Assembly: GCF_042665075.1 (NCBI RefSeq)
Contig: NZ_JBHTBR010000002.1
Location: 496,001 to 560,000, forward strand
Origin: Hirschia litorea
Lineage (GTDB): Bacteria > Pseudomonadota > Alphaproteobacteria > Caulobacterales > Hyphomonadaceae
Direction of reading: 5' to 3'
Length of the DNA: 64,000 nt
In this document: piece after piece, positions 27,650 to 36,725 of the stretch
Numbering within the stretch: position 1 is the first letter of the stretch
How the letters are laid out: every line of letters starts with the position of its first letter
Program-made: the position numbers and the translations under genes
The notes under the pieces: model-generated
Told to the model about the DNA's origin: nothing
Databases searched by the model: none
What the model saw: the letters and a program-made list of their open reading frames with translations, nothing else

Positions 27650-28204
27650 ATGCCAATCGATATGAAAGATTTAGAGCGCCGTATGGAAGGTGCGATTACT
27701 TCGCTCAAGACTGAGTTTTCAGGATTGCGTACTGGCCGAGCTTCAGTAAACTTATTAGATTCTGTCATGGTAACTGCTTATGGTGCACCAACACCCTTAG
27801 CACAGGTTGCTTCTATTTCGGTACCAGAGCCTAGAATGATAGCCGTAAACGTCTGGGACAAGACCGTTGTCGGAGCTGCTGACAAAGCGATTCGTGAAGC
27901 TGGACTTGGGTTGAATCCTGTTATGGATGGGCAGAATTTGCGTATTCCAATCCCTCCGCTAAATGAAGAACGTCGCGTCGAGCTCGCTAAAATTGCAGGT
28001 AAATATGCTGAATCAGCTCGAGTAGCTGTGCGGAATATTAGACGAGATGGTATGGATGCGTTGAAGAAAATGGAAAAAGACGGTGAAATCTCCAAAGATG
28101 AGCAAAAAGCTCAAGAAGATTCCGTTCAAAAGCTAACCGATAAATTTATTGCATTGGTGGATGAGGCTGTAAAAGCTAAAGAAGCCGAAATCATGCAGGT
28201 ATAA
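27650..28204 (+). CDS. frr: Ribosome recycling factor
   Basis: Splits post-termination ribosomes with EF-G. Three-helix bundle features are visible: LRTGRASVNLLDSVMVTAYG, PLNEERRVELAKIAGKYAES and VRNIRRDGMDALKKMEKDGE. 184 residues. AAGGAAAAG precedes the ATG. An in-frame ATG four codons later (MKDLERRM) is an alternative start. It ends 1 base before the uppS start codon. Confidence 0.98.
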   Translation: MPIDMKDLERRMEGAITSLKTEFSGLRTGRASVNLLDSVMVTAYGAPTPLAQVASISVPEPRMIAVNVWDKTVVGAADKAIREAGLGLNPVMDGQNLRIPIPPLNEERRVELAKIAGKYAESARVAVRNIRRDGMDALKKMEKDGEISKDEQKAQEDSVQKLTDKFIALVDEAVKAKEAEIMQV

Positions 28205-28205
28205 G

Positions 28206-28961
28206 TTGTTGAACAGCCCGAAAAAGCCATTAAATGCACAACGGCCTTCCTCTGAAATTGAGGGGAAGGCTCCTAACCATATAGCGATAATTATGGATGG
28301 GAATGGAAGGTGGGCTAATGCTAAAGGGCTGCCTCGCATTGCAGGACACAAAGAAGGTGTGGAGGCGTTAAGGCGGACTGTTGATGCGTGTAAAACGCTA
28401 GAAATCAATCATTTAACTGTGTTTTCTTTTTCTACTGAAAATTGGCGCCGCCCTAAGGCAGAGGTAGATGCTCTTATGGGGCTGTTAAAGCTCTTTGTTA
28501 AGAAGGACTTGAAAAGACTGCATCAAGAAGGCGTTAGGATAAGAATTCTTGGAGCGCAAACTGGCTTACCTAATGGAATGCATGCGTTGATTGAGGAATG
28601 TCATGAGCTGACAAAAAACAACACAACGTTTAATGTAAATATCGCTTTTAACTATGGTGGTCGTGCTGAAATTGTAGAAGCAACTCAAAATATCGCTAGG
28701 TCTGTAAAAAGTGGACAATTGGATCCTGAAAGTGTCGATGAGACACTATTGCACTCTTTTATGTGGTCAAGCGAACTTCCGGATGTGGATTTGTTAATTA
28801 GAACCAGTGGTGAGTTACGAATTAGCAATTTTTTGCTTTGGGGAATAGCCTATTCAGAGTTAATGTTCCTAGATGTTTTGTGGCCTGACTTCGGGCGAGA
28901 TGATTTGGAGCGGGCAGTTGAAGGTTTCAAAAGTCGAAATCGACGCTTTGGTGGGTTGTAA
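28206..28961 (+). CDS. uppS: Undecaprenyl diphosphate synthase
   Basis: Cis-prenyltransferase making the C55 lipid carrier for peptidoglycan and polysaccharide synthesis. Motifs are IAIIMDGNGRWA (catalytic D31), GLPRIAGHKEG, SFSTENWRRP and RTSGELRISNFLLWGIAYSE. The start must be TTG at 28206 (or the adjacent TTG at 28209), because the first in-frame ATG encodes the M of the catalytic MDGNGRW motif. A weak AGGT lies upstream within the end of frr, so translation is probably coupled to frr. 251 residues. Confidence 0.96.
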   Translation: MLNSPKKPLNAQRPSSEIEGKAPNHIAIIMDGNGRWANAKGLPRIAGHKEGVEALRRTVDACKTLEINHLTVFSFSTENWRRPKAEVDALMGLLKLFVKKDLKRLHQEGVRIRILGAQTGLPNGMHALIEECHELTKNNTTFNVNIAFNYGGRAEIVEATQNIARSVKSGQLDPESVDETLLHSFMWSSELPDVDLLIRTSGELRISNFLLWGIAYSELMFLDVLWPDFGRDDLERAVEGFKSRNRRFGGL

Positions 28962-29020
28962 CCTTCTAACAATGCAAAATCCTACACAATACAGGATAGA
29001 TTGGTTCCTAATAGGGAAAG

Positions 29021-29026
29021 AGGAGG
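29021..29026 (+). promoter_or_regulatory. Ribosome binding site that fixes the cdsA start
   Basis: AGGAGG lies 4 bases before the ATG at 29031. It favours that codon over the in-frame non-ATG start at 29001. Confidence 0.65.
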
Positions 29027-29030
29027 CAGT

Positions 29031-29870
29031 ATGAGTTTGTCAGCCTCATCTAAAACTGGGAATTTTACAAAGCGCATTTTGGCAGCGATTGTGTTGGCTC
29101 CAATCGGCATATGGGCAGTGATGACTGGTGGTATAGGGTTGATACTTATCACTGGCGTTGCTGCTATAGTGTGTGCTTGTGAATGGGCGTTGATGGTTAG
29201 TCATAATCTTCCCAAATGGAAACGCATTTGCATTTGTGCTGTCTTGTCGAGTGGAGCTTTAACTGGTGTATTAGTAGGAAGCTATCATGGACTTAGCATA
29301 GTGCTGGCAGTTTCCGCTGCAGCTGGCCTGATAGCTTGGGTAATAGGCGTTGTATTTAGGAATAACCCTGCTTCACTGTTATTTGGCGCAATATACGTAT
29401 CTTTACCCTTTGGGGCATTCATCTATCTACGAGAGTTCTCCGACAATGCACAAATGATGATGATTGCGATTTTCGTAATTGTGTGGGGGACCGATTCAGC
29501 AGGTTACTTAGCTGGAAAGGCCTATGGAGGTCCCTTACTGTCTCCCAAGAATAGCCCTGGAAAGACATGGACTGGTGCTATTGGGGGCGTAATATATGCA
29601 GCACTGGCAGGGGCTGCTGTTTCAAATCTAACCCAAACTTCTTTGATATTATGGCTTGTATGGGCAATTTTTCTCTCGATAGCTTCTCAGCAAGGAGACT
29701 TGCTAGAGTCTAGTTTCAAGCGTCGCTTCGGTATAAAAGATATGTCTAATATTATTCCCGGCCATGGCGGGTTATTGGATCGCCTTGATGGCCTTATGGC
29801 TGCCGTTACAGTGGCTGCTTTGATTAATATGTTCTTGCCTCAATTCGTAGCTGGATTGATGGGGGAATAA
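29031..29870 (+). CDS. cdsA: Phosphatidate cytidylyltransferase
   Basis: Makes CDP-diacylglycerol from phosphatidate and CTP in the inner membrane, the branch point of phospholipid synthesis. It has about eight membrane helices. The C-terminal family signature is present: DLLESSFKRRFGIKDMSNII followed by PGHGGLLDRLDG. The ATG at 29031 with its AGGAGG gives 279 residues. It lies between uppS and dxr in the usual order, with a 69-base gap after uppS. Confidence 0.96.
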   Translation: MSLSASSKTGNFTKRILAAIVLAPIGIWAVMTGGIGLILITGVAAIVCACEWALMVSHNLPKWKRICICAVLSSGALTGVLVGSYHGLSIVLAVSAAAGLIAWVIGVVFRNNPASLLFGAIYVSLPFGAFIYLREFSDNAQMMMIAIFVIVWGTDSAGYLAGKAYGGPLLSPKNSPGKTWTGAIGGVIYAALAGAAVSNLTQTSLILWLVWAIFLSIASQQGDLLESSFKRRFGIKDMSNIIPGHGGLLDRLDGLMAAVTVAALINMFLPQFVAGLMGE

Positions 29871-29872
29871 AG

Positions 29873-31054
29873 GTGTCGAAAATTAAAAGAGTTTCTTTGC
29901 TAGGTGCTACCGGTTCGATCGGAAAATCTACATTATCGTTATTGACACAACAATGTAACGGAATGCCTGAATTCCAAGTTGTCTCTCTAAGTGCTCAATC
30001 AAATGTTAGGGCATTGGCGGATGCAGCAAAAGCCACTGGAGCTGAATTTGCAGCTATTGGTGATGGTTCTTTGTTAGAAGAATTAAGGGCTTTGCTAAAA
30101 GGTACTAATACAGTGTGCGGTGCTGGAGAGGGGGGCGTTATCGAAGCTGCTTCTCGACCATGTGAAACACTCGTGTCTGCGATAAGTGGAGCTGCGGCTT
30201 TGAAGCCTACTTTAGCAGCGATTAGGCAAGGAAGTAATATTGCTCTAGCAAATAAAGAAAGTATCGTATGTGCCGGTACTTTATTGCTGGAAGAAGCGCG
30301 AAAGCATGGCAGCCAAATTCTTCCTGTTGATTCAGAACATAATGCTATTTTTCAGGTGCTTGATGTACGGAAGCGTATAGAAAAGCTTGTTCTGACAGCT
30401 TCGGGCGGACCTTTTAGAACCGCTTCTTTAGAAGAAATGAAACTTGCAACATCGGCGCAGGCGATCTCTCATCCAAATTGGTCAATGGGGGCGAAGATAT
30501 CAGTTGATAGCGCTAGTATGATGAATAAATCTTTGGAGCTTATAGAGGCTTCCTATCTATTTGATATTCCTGAAAGTCAGATCGATGTGTTGATACATCC
30601 GCAGTCTATTATTCATAGTTTGGTTGCTTACGATGATGGTTCCGTCCTGGCGCAACTCGGTATGCCGGATATGCGAACACCAATTTCGTATGCTTTGTCT
30701 TGGCCAAACAGAATGAATGTTCCAGGCGTGCATCGTTTAGATTTAGCACAAATTGGGGAACTTAATTTCGAAAAACCGGATCCGATTCGTTTTCCGGCTA
30801 TTGAATTGGCAAGAAAATGTTTGGCTTTGGGAGCTTGGGCACCGAACGTTTTTAATGCTGCAAATGAGATCGCAGTAGATTTGTTTTTGAAAAACAAAAT
30901 TGGATTTATGGATATAACCAGTGTTACTAAATCCGTTCTTGAGCGATTTGAACTCGGCGAGTACGGTACAATGAGTGACCCGAAAAATTTTGAAGATGTT
31001 TTTGAGTTGGACAGACTAGCAAGAAAACAAGCATTAGAAGAAATACAGGCATAG
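29873..31054 (+). CDS. dxr: 1-deoxy-D-xylulose 5-phosphate reductoisomerase
   Basis: Second step of the MEP isoprenoid pathway, NADPH-dependent. Motifs are the nucleotide-binding LLGATGSIGKSTLSLL, ALANKESIVCAG, the metal/substrate motif LPVDSEHNAIFQ, and SHPNWSMGAKISVDSASMMN with KSLELIEA. The start is a GTG at 29873 just after the cdsA stop, with GGGGGA about 6 bases before it. 393 residues. It supplies precursors used by the neighbouring uppS product. Confidence 0.97.
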   Translation: MSKIKRVSLLGATGSIGKSTLSLLTQQCNGMPEFQVVSLSAQSNVRALADAAKATGAEFAAIGDGSLLEELRALLKGTNTVCGAGEGGVIEAASRPCETLVSAISGAAALKPTLAAIRQGSNIALANKESIVCAGTLLLEEARKHGSQILPVDSEHNAIFQVLDVRKRIEKLVLTASGGPFRTASLEEMKLATSAQAISHPNWSMGAKISVDSASMMNKSLELIEASYLFDIPESQIDVLIHPQSIIHSLVAYDDGSVLAQLGMPDMRTPISYALSWPNRMNVPGVHRLDLAQIGELNFEKPDPIRFPAIELARKCLALGAWAPNVFNAANEIAVDLFLKNKIGFMDITSVTKSVLERFELGEYGTMSDPKNFEDVFELDRLARKQALEEIQA

Positions 31055-31108
31055 AGTCTGCATACTAAAGATATCTGTACGTAGAGTAATTAAAGGACGC
31101 CCCTGTAA

Positions 31109-32308
31109 ATGGACATTTTTGTCACGCAGTTTGAGAGTTTGTTTTCAATCGTCTCATCAGTTGTTCCATTTATCATTATGATTGGAATAGTGGTTACTAT
31201 TCATGAGCTTGGACATTATTACGCGGGCCGAATCTTTGGAGCAGCTGTAGAATCTTTTGCGTTCGGTTTTGGGCGTTCTCTATTGGAAGTTACGGATAAG
31301 AATGGAACGCGTTGGCGGCTTAATTGGTTGCCATTGGGTGGATTTGTTAAATTTGTTGGAGAGGCCTCACCTGAAGAGCTCCAGAATGAAAATTATCGTG
31401 CTCCGATAGGAAAGAAATATACTGAACTCGCTGCATGGCAGCGAGTAATCGTTTCATTGGCTGGGCCAATCGCGAATTTTATTTTGGCAATAGCCTTATA
31501 CGCATCGATCTTCGTTTCGTTTGGGAAGCCAGTTTTTGGTGACGTAAATGTTCACTCTATAGCAAGTGGGAGCGCAGCGGAAATAGCTGGTGTGATGGTT
31601 GAAGATAAGATCTTAGCCGTTGATAATAAAAAAATAAGCAACGCAAGTGAGTTGATCGAGGCAGTTGCTTACAGTGCTGATGAGCCTGTTGTTTTGACGA
31701 TAATGCGAAGTGGTGAGCCTCTTTCTTTAACGGTCACTCCTAAGCGAGAAGTTGTGATCAATGAACGTTTGGGAATAGAAGACGAAATCGGGCGTATAGG
31801 CGTTGGTGTATCTGCTGAATTGGTCTCAATTGAAAAAGTTCCGGTAATTGAGGCTATCGGTATTGGAGCTGACCAGACCGCTGAAGTAATTAGAAAAACA
31901 ATAAAAGTTCTAAAACGCCTTATTTTTGGCAAAGATAGCTTCGAGAAAATGCGTGGCCCGTTGGGAATTGGGGATATAGCCGACCGGGTTGTCGATAGTA
32001 ACATGAAGCGAACGGACATTGATTTAAAAGAAAAGTTAAATAGCACGTTTTGGCAAATGTTAGAGTTGATAGCGATGTTCTCAGTGAGTATCGGTTTTTT
32101 CAACTTGCTACCTATTCCTATGCTAGATGGCTATTCAGCGTTGCTAGGTTTGTACGAAGCTGTCGTTGGATCTGAAGTTTCTCTGCGTTTTCAGGATTAT
32201 CTGTTGCGCGGGGGGCTTGCAGTCGTCGGACTTTTCTTTATCGCTGTTACTTGGAATGATTTAAGGCGGCTTGGGCTGCTGGATGTGTTTAGCAGCCTGT
32301 TGTCATAG
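31109..32308 (+). CDS. rseP: RIP metalloprotease RseP (site-2 protease)
   Basis: Intramembrane zinc protease that cuts membrane-bound anti-sigma factors and spent signal peptides. The zinc motif is HELGH (H32, E33, H36) in the first helix. A single PDZ-like domain is visible around residues 145-205 (VHSIASGSAAEIAGVMVEDK). The third metal ligand is D340 in PIPMLDGY. Most family members read LDGG here, so Y342 is unusual. Four membrane helices. 399 residues. It lies upstream of bamA, as in most proteobacteria. Confidence 0.95.
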   Translation: MDIFVTQFESLFSIVSSVVPFIIMIGIVVTIHELGHYYAGRIFGAAVESFAFGFGRSLLEVTDKNGTRWRLNWLPLGGFVKFVGEASPEELQNENYRAPIGKKYTELAAWQRVIVSLAGPIANFILAIALYASIFVSFGKPVFGDVNVHSIASGSAAEIAGVMVEDKILAVDNKKISNASELIEAVAYSADEPVVLTIMRSGEPLSLTVTPKREVVINERLGIEDEIGRIGVGVSAELVSIEKVPVIEAIGIGADQTAEVIRKTIKVLKRLIFGKDSFEKMRGPLGIGDIADRVVDSNMKRTDIDLKEKLNSTFWQMLELIAMFSVSIGFFNLLPIPMLDGYSALLGLYEAVVGSEVSLRFQDYLLRGGLAVVGLFFIAVTWNDLRRLGLLDVFSSLLS

Positions 32309-32360
32309 TAATATGAATAGGGCATTGCAGGGCGTCTTTAGGCGTGTAGAGGAAAAAAGT

Positions 32361-35069
32361 ATGCGGTCTTTGTTCGCAAGTGCTTTGGCGTTGACTACAT
32401 CAGCGAGTGCTTATTTTGCTATTGCAGAAATGAGTGGATCAATCACAGCACAAGCTCAAGCTACAAACCCGGAAGCTATTTCCAGAGTTTTGGTGGAAGG
32501 CAATCAGCGTATTGAAACGCGTACTGTATTGTCATACCTACTTGTCGAGCCGGGCGATTCTTTTGATACAGAACGTTTGGATCTTTCTCTTAAAACACTT
32601 TTTGCGACCCAATTGTTTGCTGATGTGCTTTTTGAAAAACGCGGAAACGACCTTGTAGTAAGGGTCAGTGAAAATCCGATAATAAATCAGGTTATCTTTG
32701 AGGGTAACCGATCTATTCGACAGGACAAGCTAGAAGAGGAGACGGAGGCTGCTCCTCGTGAAGTTTTTACGCAAGCACGCGTACAGCAAGACGTCCAAAA
32801 AATTCTGGAAGCCTATCGCAAAGCTGGGCGCTTTGCTGCATCGGTTACTCCTACATACAAACCACTGGCTCAAAACCGCGTTGACCTAATTTTTGAAATT
32901 TCTGAAGGACCCAAAACAGGTGTAAAGTCTGTTAACTTCATCGGTAATGAAGTTTTTAAAGATAAAAAACTGCGCTCTGAAATCGTAACCAGACAATCTC
33001 GTTGGTGGAGAGTTTTTGAGTCCAATGACAACTATGATCCAAATCGGATGGAATATGACAGAGAGCTATTACGTCAATTCTATACGAATGAAGGTTATGC
33101 TGACTTCCGAGTTACTTCTTCCGTAGCAGAGCTCACTCCCGACCAAGAGGATTTCTATGTTACTTTTACTATCGAAGAAGGCCCCAAATTTAATTTTGGT
33201 GAAATAGAAGTTGAAACGACACTCGAAAAGCTATCCACTGCTCGCCTTAAAGCGATAGTCCCAACGCGGTCCGGTAATCTGTACGAAGCAGATTTGATAG
33301 AGAAAGCAGTTGAAGCAATTACCTTTGCAGCTGGTAGTGCTGGCTATGCTTCAGTGGATGTAAAACCACGTATCGAGCGGAACAGAGAAAATAATACGGT
33401 TGATATTACTTTCGTCGTAGATGAAGGGCCACGCGTTTACGTTGAGCGATTGGATATTATTGGAAATACTCAGACGCTGGATCATGTCGTGAGACGCGAG
33501 CTGCTGCTAGCTGAGGGTGACGCATTTAATAGAATCTTATTAGACCAATCTCGCAATAGGATACGTTCGCTTGGCTTCTTTAAAGATGTGACGATTACGG
33601 AAGAGCCTGGTACAGCACCTGACAAAACTATTGTAAAAGTCGCTGTTCAGGAGCAACCAACTGGTGAGTTGGCTTTCTCTGTAGGTTACTCGTCTGCAGA
33701 CGCATTTTTAGTATCTATTTCAGCCACACAACGAAACTTCCGTGGACGTGGTCAATCTTTAACGGCCAGTATTCAATCAACACAGCGCCAGAAGAACTAT
33801 GAATTCAGGTTCACTGAGCCAAGGTTTCAAGACAGGAATATGGCGGCTGGGTTTGATCTTTTTGCATCAGAGACAGATTATTTGAATATTGCAGGGTATT
33901 CAAATAGCGTTATCGGAACCGGTTTAAGGTTTGGGTTTCCATTGGGAAATCGTACTCAATTGGGGTTGAGGTATAACCTTCGATCAGATTCATTAGAATT
34001 GGGCCAGATCCGGAATTCTGAAGGTGAGTTGATAAATCGTTGTGATGATCCGACCCAAATTGGTTCGTCCATATGTGACCAAGAAGGAGATTTCATAACT
34101 TCTTCTCTAGGCTATTCGCTTATTCGTGACCATCGTAATGATCCAATTGATCCTACTGGTGGATATCGCATCACGTGGCAGCAAGATATTGCAGGCTTAG
34201 GTGGCGACGTAAATTACTTTAAGCAAGAAATTCAAGCATCAACCTATAAAGGATTGTTGCCGGGAATTACTCTGACTAGTTCTTTAAGTGCTGGTTTGAT
34301 TGAAGGCTGGAACGGCGATGATATTCGGGTGAATAACCGGTTTTACAAGGGCGGGAATTCATTCCGAGGGTTCGATACGGCAGGTGTAGGTCCACGAGAA
34401 GTTCAGTATGAAGCCAATGTCTCGAACCAACTGCTTGAAACGGGTGTAGAAGGCGATTTTGTGCGTCCATATTATTTCAATGACAGTACTAATTCTCTGA
34501 TATTTACTGATACCTACACTGTGTCTACGACTGCCGATGATGGAACCGTTACAACTGAGACATTTCAAGCTCCGTTGGCAACGCAAGATGAAAATGGGAT
34601 CAGAGCGGCGACAGATGGCGATGCAAATACTTTATACCAAGTTGCTGCTACGGACGAGAATGGCAATTTAATACTTGGAGATATCAGAGCTAAGGGTAAT
34701 GCTCTGGGGGGGAAAGCATTTGCCATCGGATCGTTAGAGATGTCTTTTCCAATTCCATTCGCACCGGAAGAAATGGGAATTGGCGCTGCCTTATTCTCTG
34801 AATTTGGAACAGTAGGTCTGCTTGATGATAGCGATAGAAATCGTATTACAACATCTCGTGCTAACTTAACTGCGGAGCAGCTAGAAGCGCTTAGATTTTC
34901 TGACCAAATAGTTATTCAAGACGACCTAAGTTTGCGGGCAAGTGTAGGGGTAAGTGTCTTTTGGGATTCTCCTTTTGGTCCTATTAGATTCGACTTTTCA
35001 GAAATACTTGCTAGTGAAGAATATGACCGGACAGAAAGTTTCCGGTTTAGTACACGTACCCAGTTCTAG
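32361..35069 (+). CDS. bamA: Outer membrane protein assembly factor BamA
   Basis: Core of the BAM complex, which inserts beta-barrel proteins into the outer membrane. The order is signal peptide (MRSLFASALALTTSASAY, cleavage near AQAQA), five POTRA repeats (~residues 38-420) and a 16-stranded barrel ending in the aromatic signature FRFSTRTQF. The loop 6 motif is FRGF (668-671). With 902 residues it is over 100 longer than usual. A polar, Thr/Asp-rich insert at about residues 693-783, after the FRGF motif, accounts for much of this. I use the ATG at 32361, which begins the signal peptide; upstream in-frame starts overlap rseP. Confidence 0.95.
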   Translation: MRSLFASALALTTSASAYFAIAEMSGSITAQAQATNPEAISRVLVEGNQRIETRTVLSYLLVEPGDSFDTERLDLSLKTLFATQLFADVLFEKRGNDLVVRVSENPIINQVIFEGNRSIRQDKLEEETEAAPREVFTQARVQQDVQKILEAYRKAGRFAASVTPTYKPLAQNRVDLIFEISEGPKTGVKSVNFIGNEVFKDKKLRSEIVTRQSRWWRVFESNDNYDPNRMEYDRELLRQFYTNEGYADFRVTSSVAELTPDQEDFYVTFTIEEGPKFNFGEIEVETTLEKLSTARLKAIVPTRSGNLYEADLIEKAVEAITFAAGSAGYASVDVKPRIERNRENNTVDITFVVDEGPRVYVERLDIIGNTQTLDHVVRRELLLAEGDAFNRILLDQSRNRIRSLGFFKDVTITEEPGTAPDKTIVKVAVQEQPTGELAFSVGYSSADAFLVSISATQRNFRGRGQSLTASIQSTQRQKNYEFRFTEPRFQDRNMAAGFDLFASETDYLNIAGYSNSVIGTGLRFGFPLGNRTQLGLRYNLRSDSLELGQIRNSEGELINRCDDPTQIGSSICDQEGDFITSSLGYSLIRDHRNDPIDPTGGYRITWQQDIAGLGGDVNYFKQEIQASTYKGLLPGITLTSSLSAGLIEGWNGDDIRVNNRFYKGGNSFRGFDTAGVGPREVQYEANVSNQLLETGVEGDFVRPYYFNDSTNSLIFTDTYTVSTTADDGTVTTETFQAPLATQDENGIRAATDGDANTLYQVAATDENGNLILGDIRAKGNALGGKAFAIGSLEMSFPIPFAPEEMGIGAALFSEFGTVGLLDDSDRNRITTSRANLTAEQLEALRFSDQIVIQDDLSLRASVGVSVFWDSPFGPIRFDFSEILASEEYDRTESFRFSTRTQF

Positions 35070-35081
35070 GAAAATCAGAAC

Positions 35082-35660
35082 ATGTCATTAAAAAAACTAT
35101 TCGTCGCGTTTTCTACGTTGTTCTTTGTTTCTCCGATTGCAATGCAAGCTGTCGCACAAACAAATGTTATGGTGATTGATCAAGCAAAGATCATGACCGA
35201 TTCTAAAGCGGGTAAAGATATTGCTAAGAAGCTCCAAAACATAGCTGAACAATTGAACAAAGAGCTGAAACCAACAGCAGATTCACTACAAGCAGAACAA
35301 AAATCACTTCAAGAGAAGCTTGCACCTTTGAATAAGAATGCCATTGCTCAAGATAAGGCTTTGGTAACTCGTATTCAAAATTTCGAAAAACGCTCAGCTG
35401 AATTACAAAAGACCGGACAAATTCGTCAGGCTGAACTGGAGTTAACGAGAAGAGACGCTTGGAGTAAGTTCTTTGTAGCTCTCGAACCAGCATTGCAGGC
35501 TGCTATTGATGAGTCCAATGCGGATATCGTTATAGATCGTTCTTCGACAGTGCACACAGGTGATGGTGTTGATAAAACAGCGCTAATTATTTCCAAATTA
35601 GATGCATCTACACCAACAATCGCTGTGACAAAGCAATCTCTACCTAAGTCGAACAATTAA
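35082..35660 (+). CDS. skp: OmpH/Skp family periplasmic chaperone
   Basis: Periplasmic holdase that guards unfolded outer-membrane proteins on their way to BamA. It begins with a signal peptide (MSLKKLFVAFSTLFFV, cleavage near AVAQ), then the family start TNVMVIDQAKIMTDSKAG, a long charged coiled-coil region (~45-125) and a C-terminal DIVIDRSSTVH segment. 192 residues, 12 bases downstream of bamA. The family is clear; the exact symbol (skp or ompH) is a matter of convention. Confidence 0.93.
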   Translation: MSLKKLFVAFSTLFFVSPIAMQAVAQTNVMVIDQAKIMTDSKAGKDIAKKLQNIAEQLNKELKPTADSLQAEQKSLQEKLAPLNKNAIAQDKALVTRIQNFEKRSAELQKTGQIRQAELELTRRDAWSKFFVALEPALQAAIDESNADIVIDRSSTVHTGDGVDKTALIISKLDASTPTIAVTKQSLPKSNN

Positions 35661-35678
35661 GAATTTAGGCAAGTAGAC

Positions 35679-36674
35679 GTGCTGGATACTCAATTTTACC
35701 AATTACTGCCTGCACCTAGTATTGAAGAACTAGCAGTAGCAGGCGGTGCTTCTGTATATAATAAAGCTGCAAGTGCTAAATCACTTGCAGCTTTTGATTT
35801 AGCAGGTGAAGGGGATTGCACCTTTTTGGAGAATTCCAAGAATGTTGTGTTTGAAGATATAAAGGCCTCTGTTTGTTTTTCTCCTTTAGAGTTTGCAGAT
35901 AGATTTCCTATATCAACTTCGGTGCTTACATGTGATCATCCACGTTGGAGTTTTGCTACCAGCTCATCACTTATAGCGGTGCCTTTAGGGTTTGAGTCCA
36001 ATTCAAATCCAGTTGATCCCTCAGTTAAGATCGAGAGACGGTGTTCAATTGCTCCTAATGTAGTTTTAGGAAAATCTGCTGAGGTCGGTGCGGGTACCAC
36101 CATCGGCGCTGGAACGGTGATTTGGCCAGGCGTGCGAATAGGTAGGAATTGTTCTATTGGTAGCAATGTCACTATTAAGTGCACTTACATCGGAGATAAC
36201 GTAACCATTCAATCGGGTGCAGTTATCGGAGAAGATGGTTTTGGGCTTTCTATTGGAAAAACTGGTGCAATAGATACGCCTCACTATGGTCGGGTTATCA
36301 TTCAGGATAATGTTAGTATTGGTGCCAACACCTGCATTGATAGAGGGTTGTTTGGCGATACCAGTCTAGGTGAAAACTGCAAATTGGATAATCAGTGTCA
36401 TATTGCTCATAATGTGACTATCGGCGCGCATACAGTTATGGCTGCTCTTTGTGGGATAGCAGGATCTACTTCAATTGGAATAGGTTGCCAATTTGGCGGG
36501 GCTTGTAGCGTTGCAGATCATGTTGTTATCGGGAATAAGGTTAAATTAGCTGGTAACTCTGGTTTAATGTCTAATATTCCTGATGGCGAAACTTGGGGTG
36601 GGTTCCCAGCTAAACCATTGAAGTCATGGTTTAGAGAGAATGTTTGGCTGAGCCAGCAAGTACGTAAGCGTTAG
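35679..36674 (+). CDS. lpxD: UDP-3-O-(3-hydroxyacyl)glucosamine N-acyltransferase
   Basis: Third step of lipid A synthesis: adds the N-linked hydroxyacyl chain. An N-terminal uridine-binding domain (residues ~1-105, FLENSKNVVFEDIKASVCF) is followed by left-handed beta-helix hexapeptide repeats (ARS.VGAGTTIGAGTVIWPG type). The likely catalytic His lies in CHIAHNVTIGAH. The start is GTG at 35679. 331 residues. The usual next gene, fabZ, is absent; lpxA begins 51 bases later. Confidence 0.96.
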   Translation: MLDTQFYQLLPAPSIEELAVAGGASVYNKAASAKSLAAFDLAGEGDCTFLENSKNVVFEDIKASVCFSPLEFADRFPISTSVLTCDHPRWSFATSSSLIAVPLGFESNSNPVDPSVKIERRCSIAPNVVLGKSAEVGAGTTIGAGTVIWPGVRIGRNCSIGSNVTIKCTYIGDNVTIQSGAVIGEDGFGLSIGKTGAIDTPHYGRVIIQDNVSIGANTCIDRGLFGDTSLGENCKLDNQCHIAHNVTIGAHTVMAALCGIAGSTSIGIGCQFGGACSVADHVVIGNKVKLAGNSGLMSNIPDGETWGGFPAKPLKSWFRENVWLSQQVRKR

Positions 36675-36725
36675 TTTGGTAGGCCCCGTATTCGGTTTAC
36701 GTTTTTTCCTTGAAAGTTATAACTC

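Noticed and set aside
31669..32103. Minus-strand frame of 144 codons within rseP
   Set aside because: Antisense shadow of a clear site-2 protease gene; composition follows the complement of the coding strand.
32271..32360. Longer bamA starting inside rseP
   Set aside because: The signal peptide begins at the ATG at 32361, which has a GAGG site; the longer form would bury the signal peptide.
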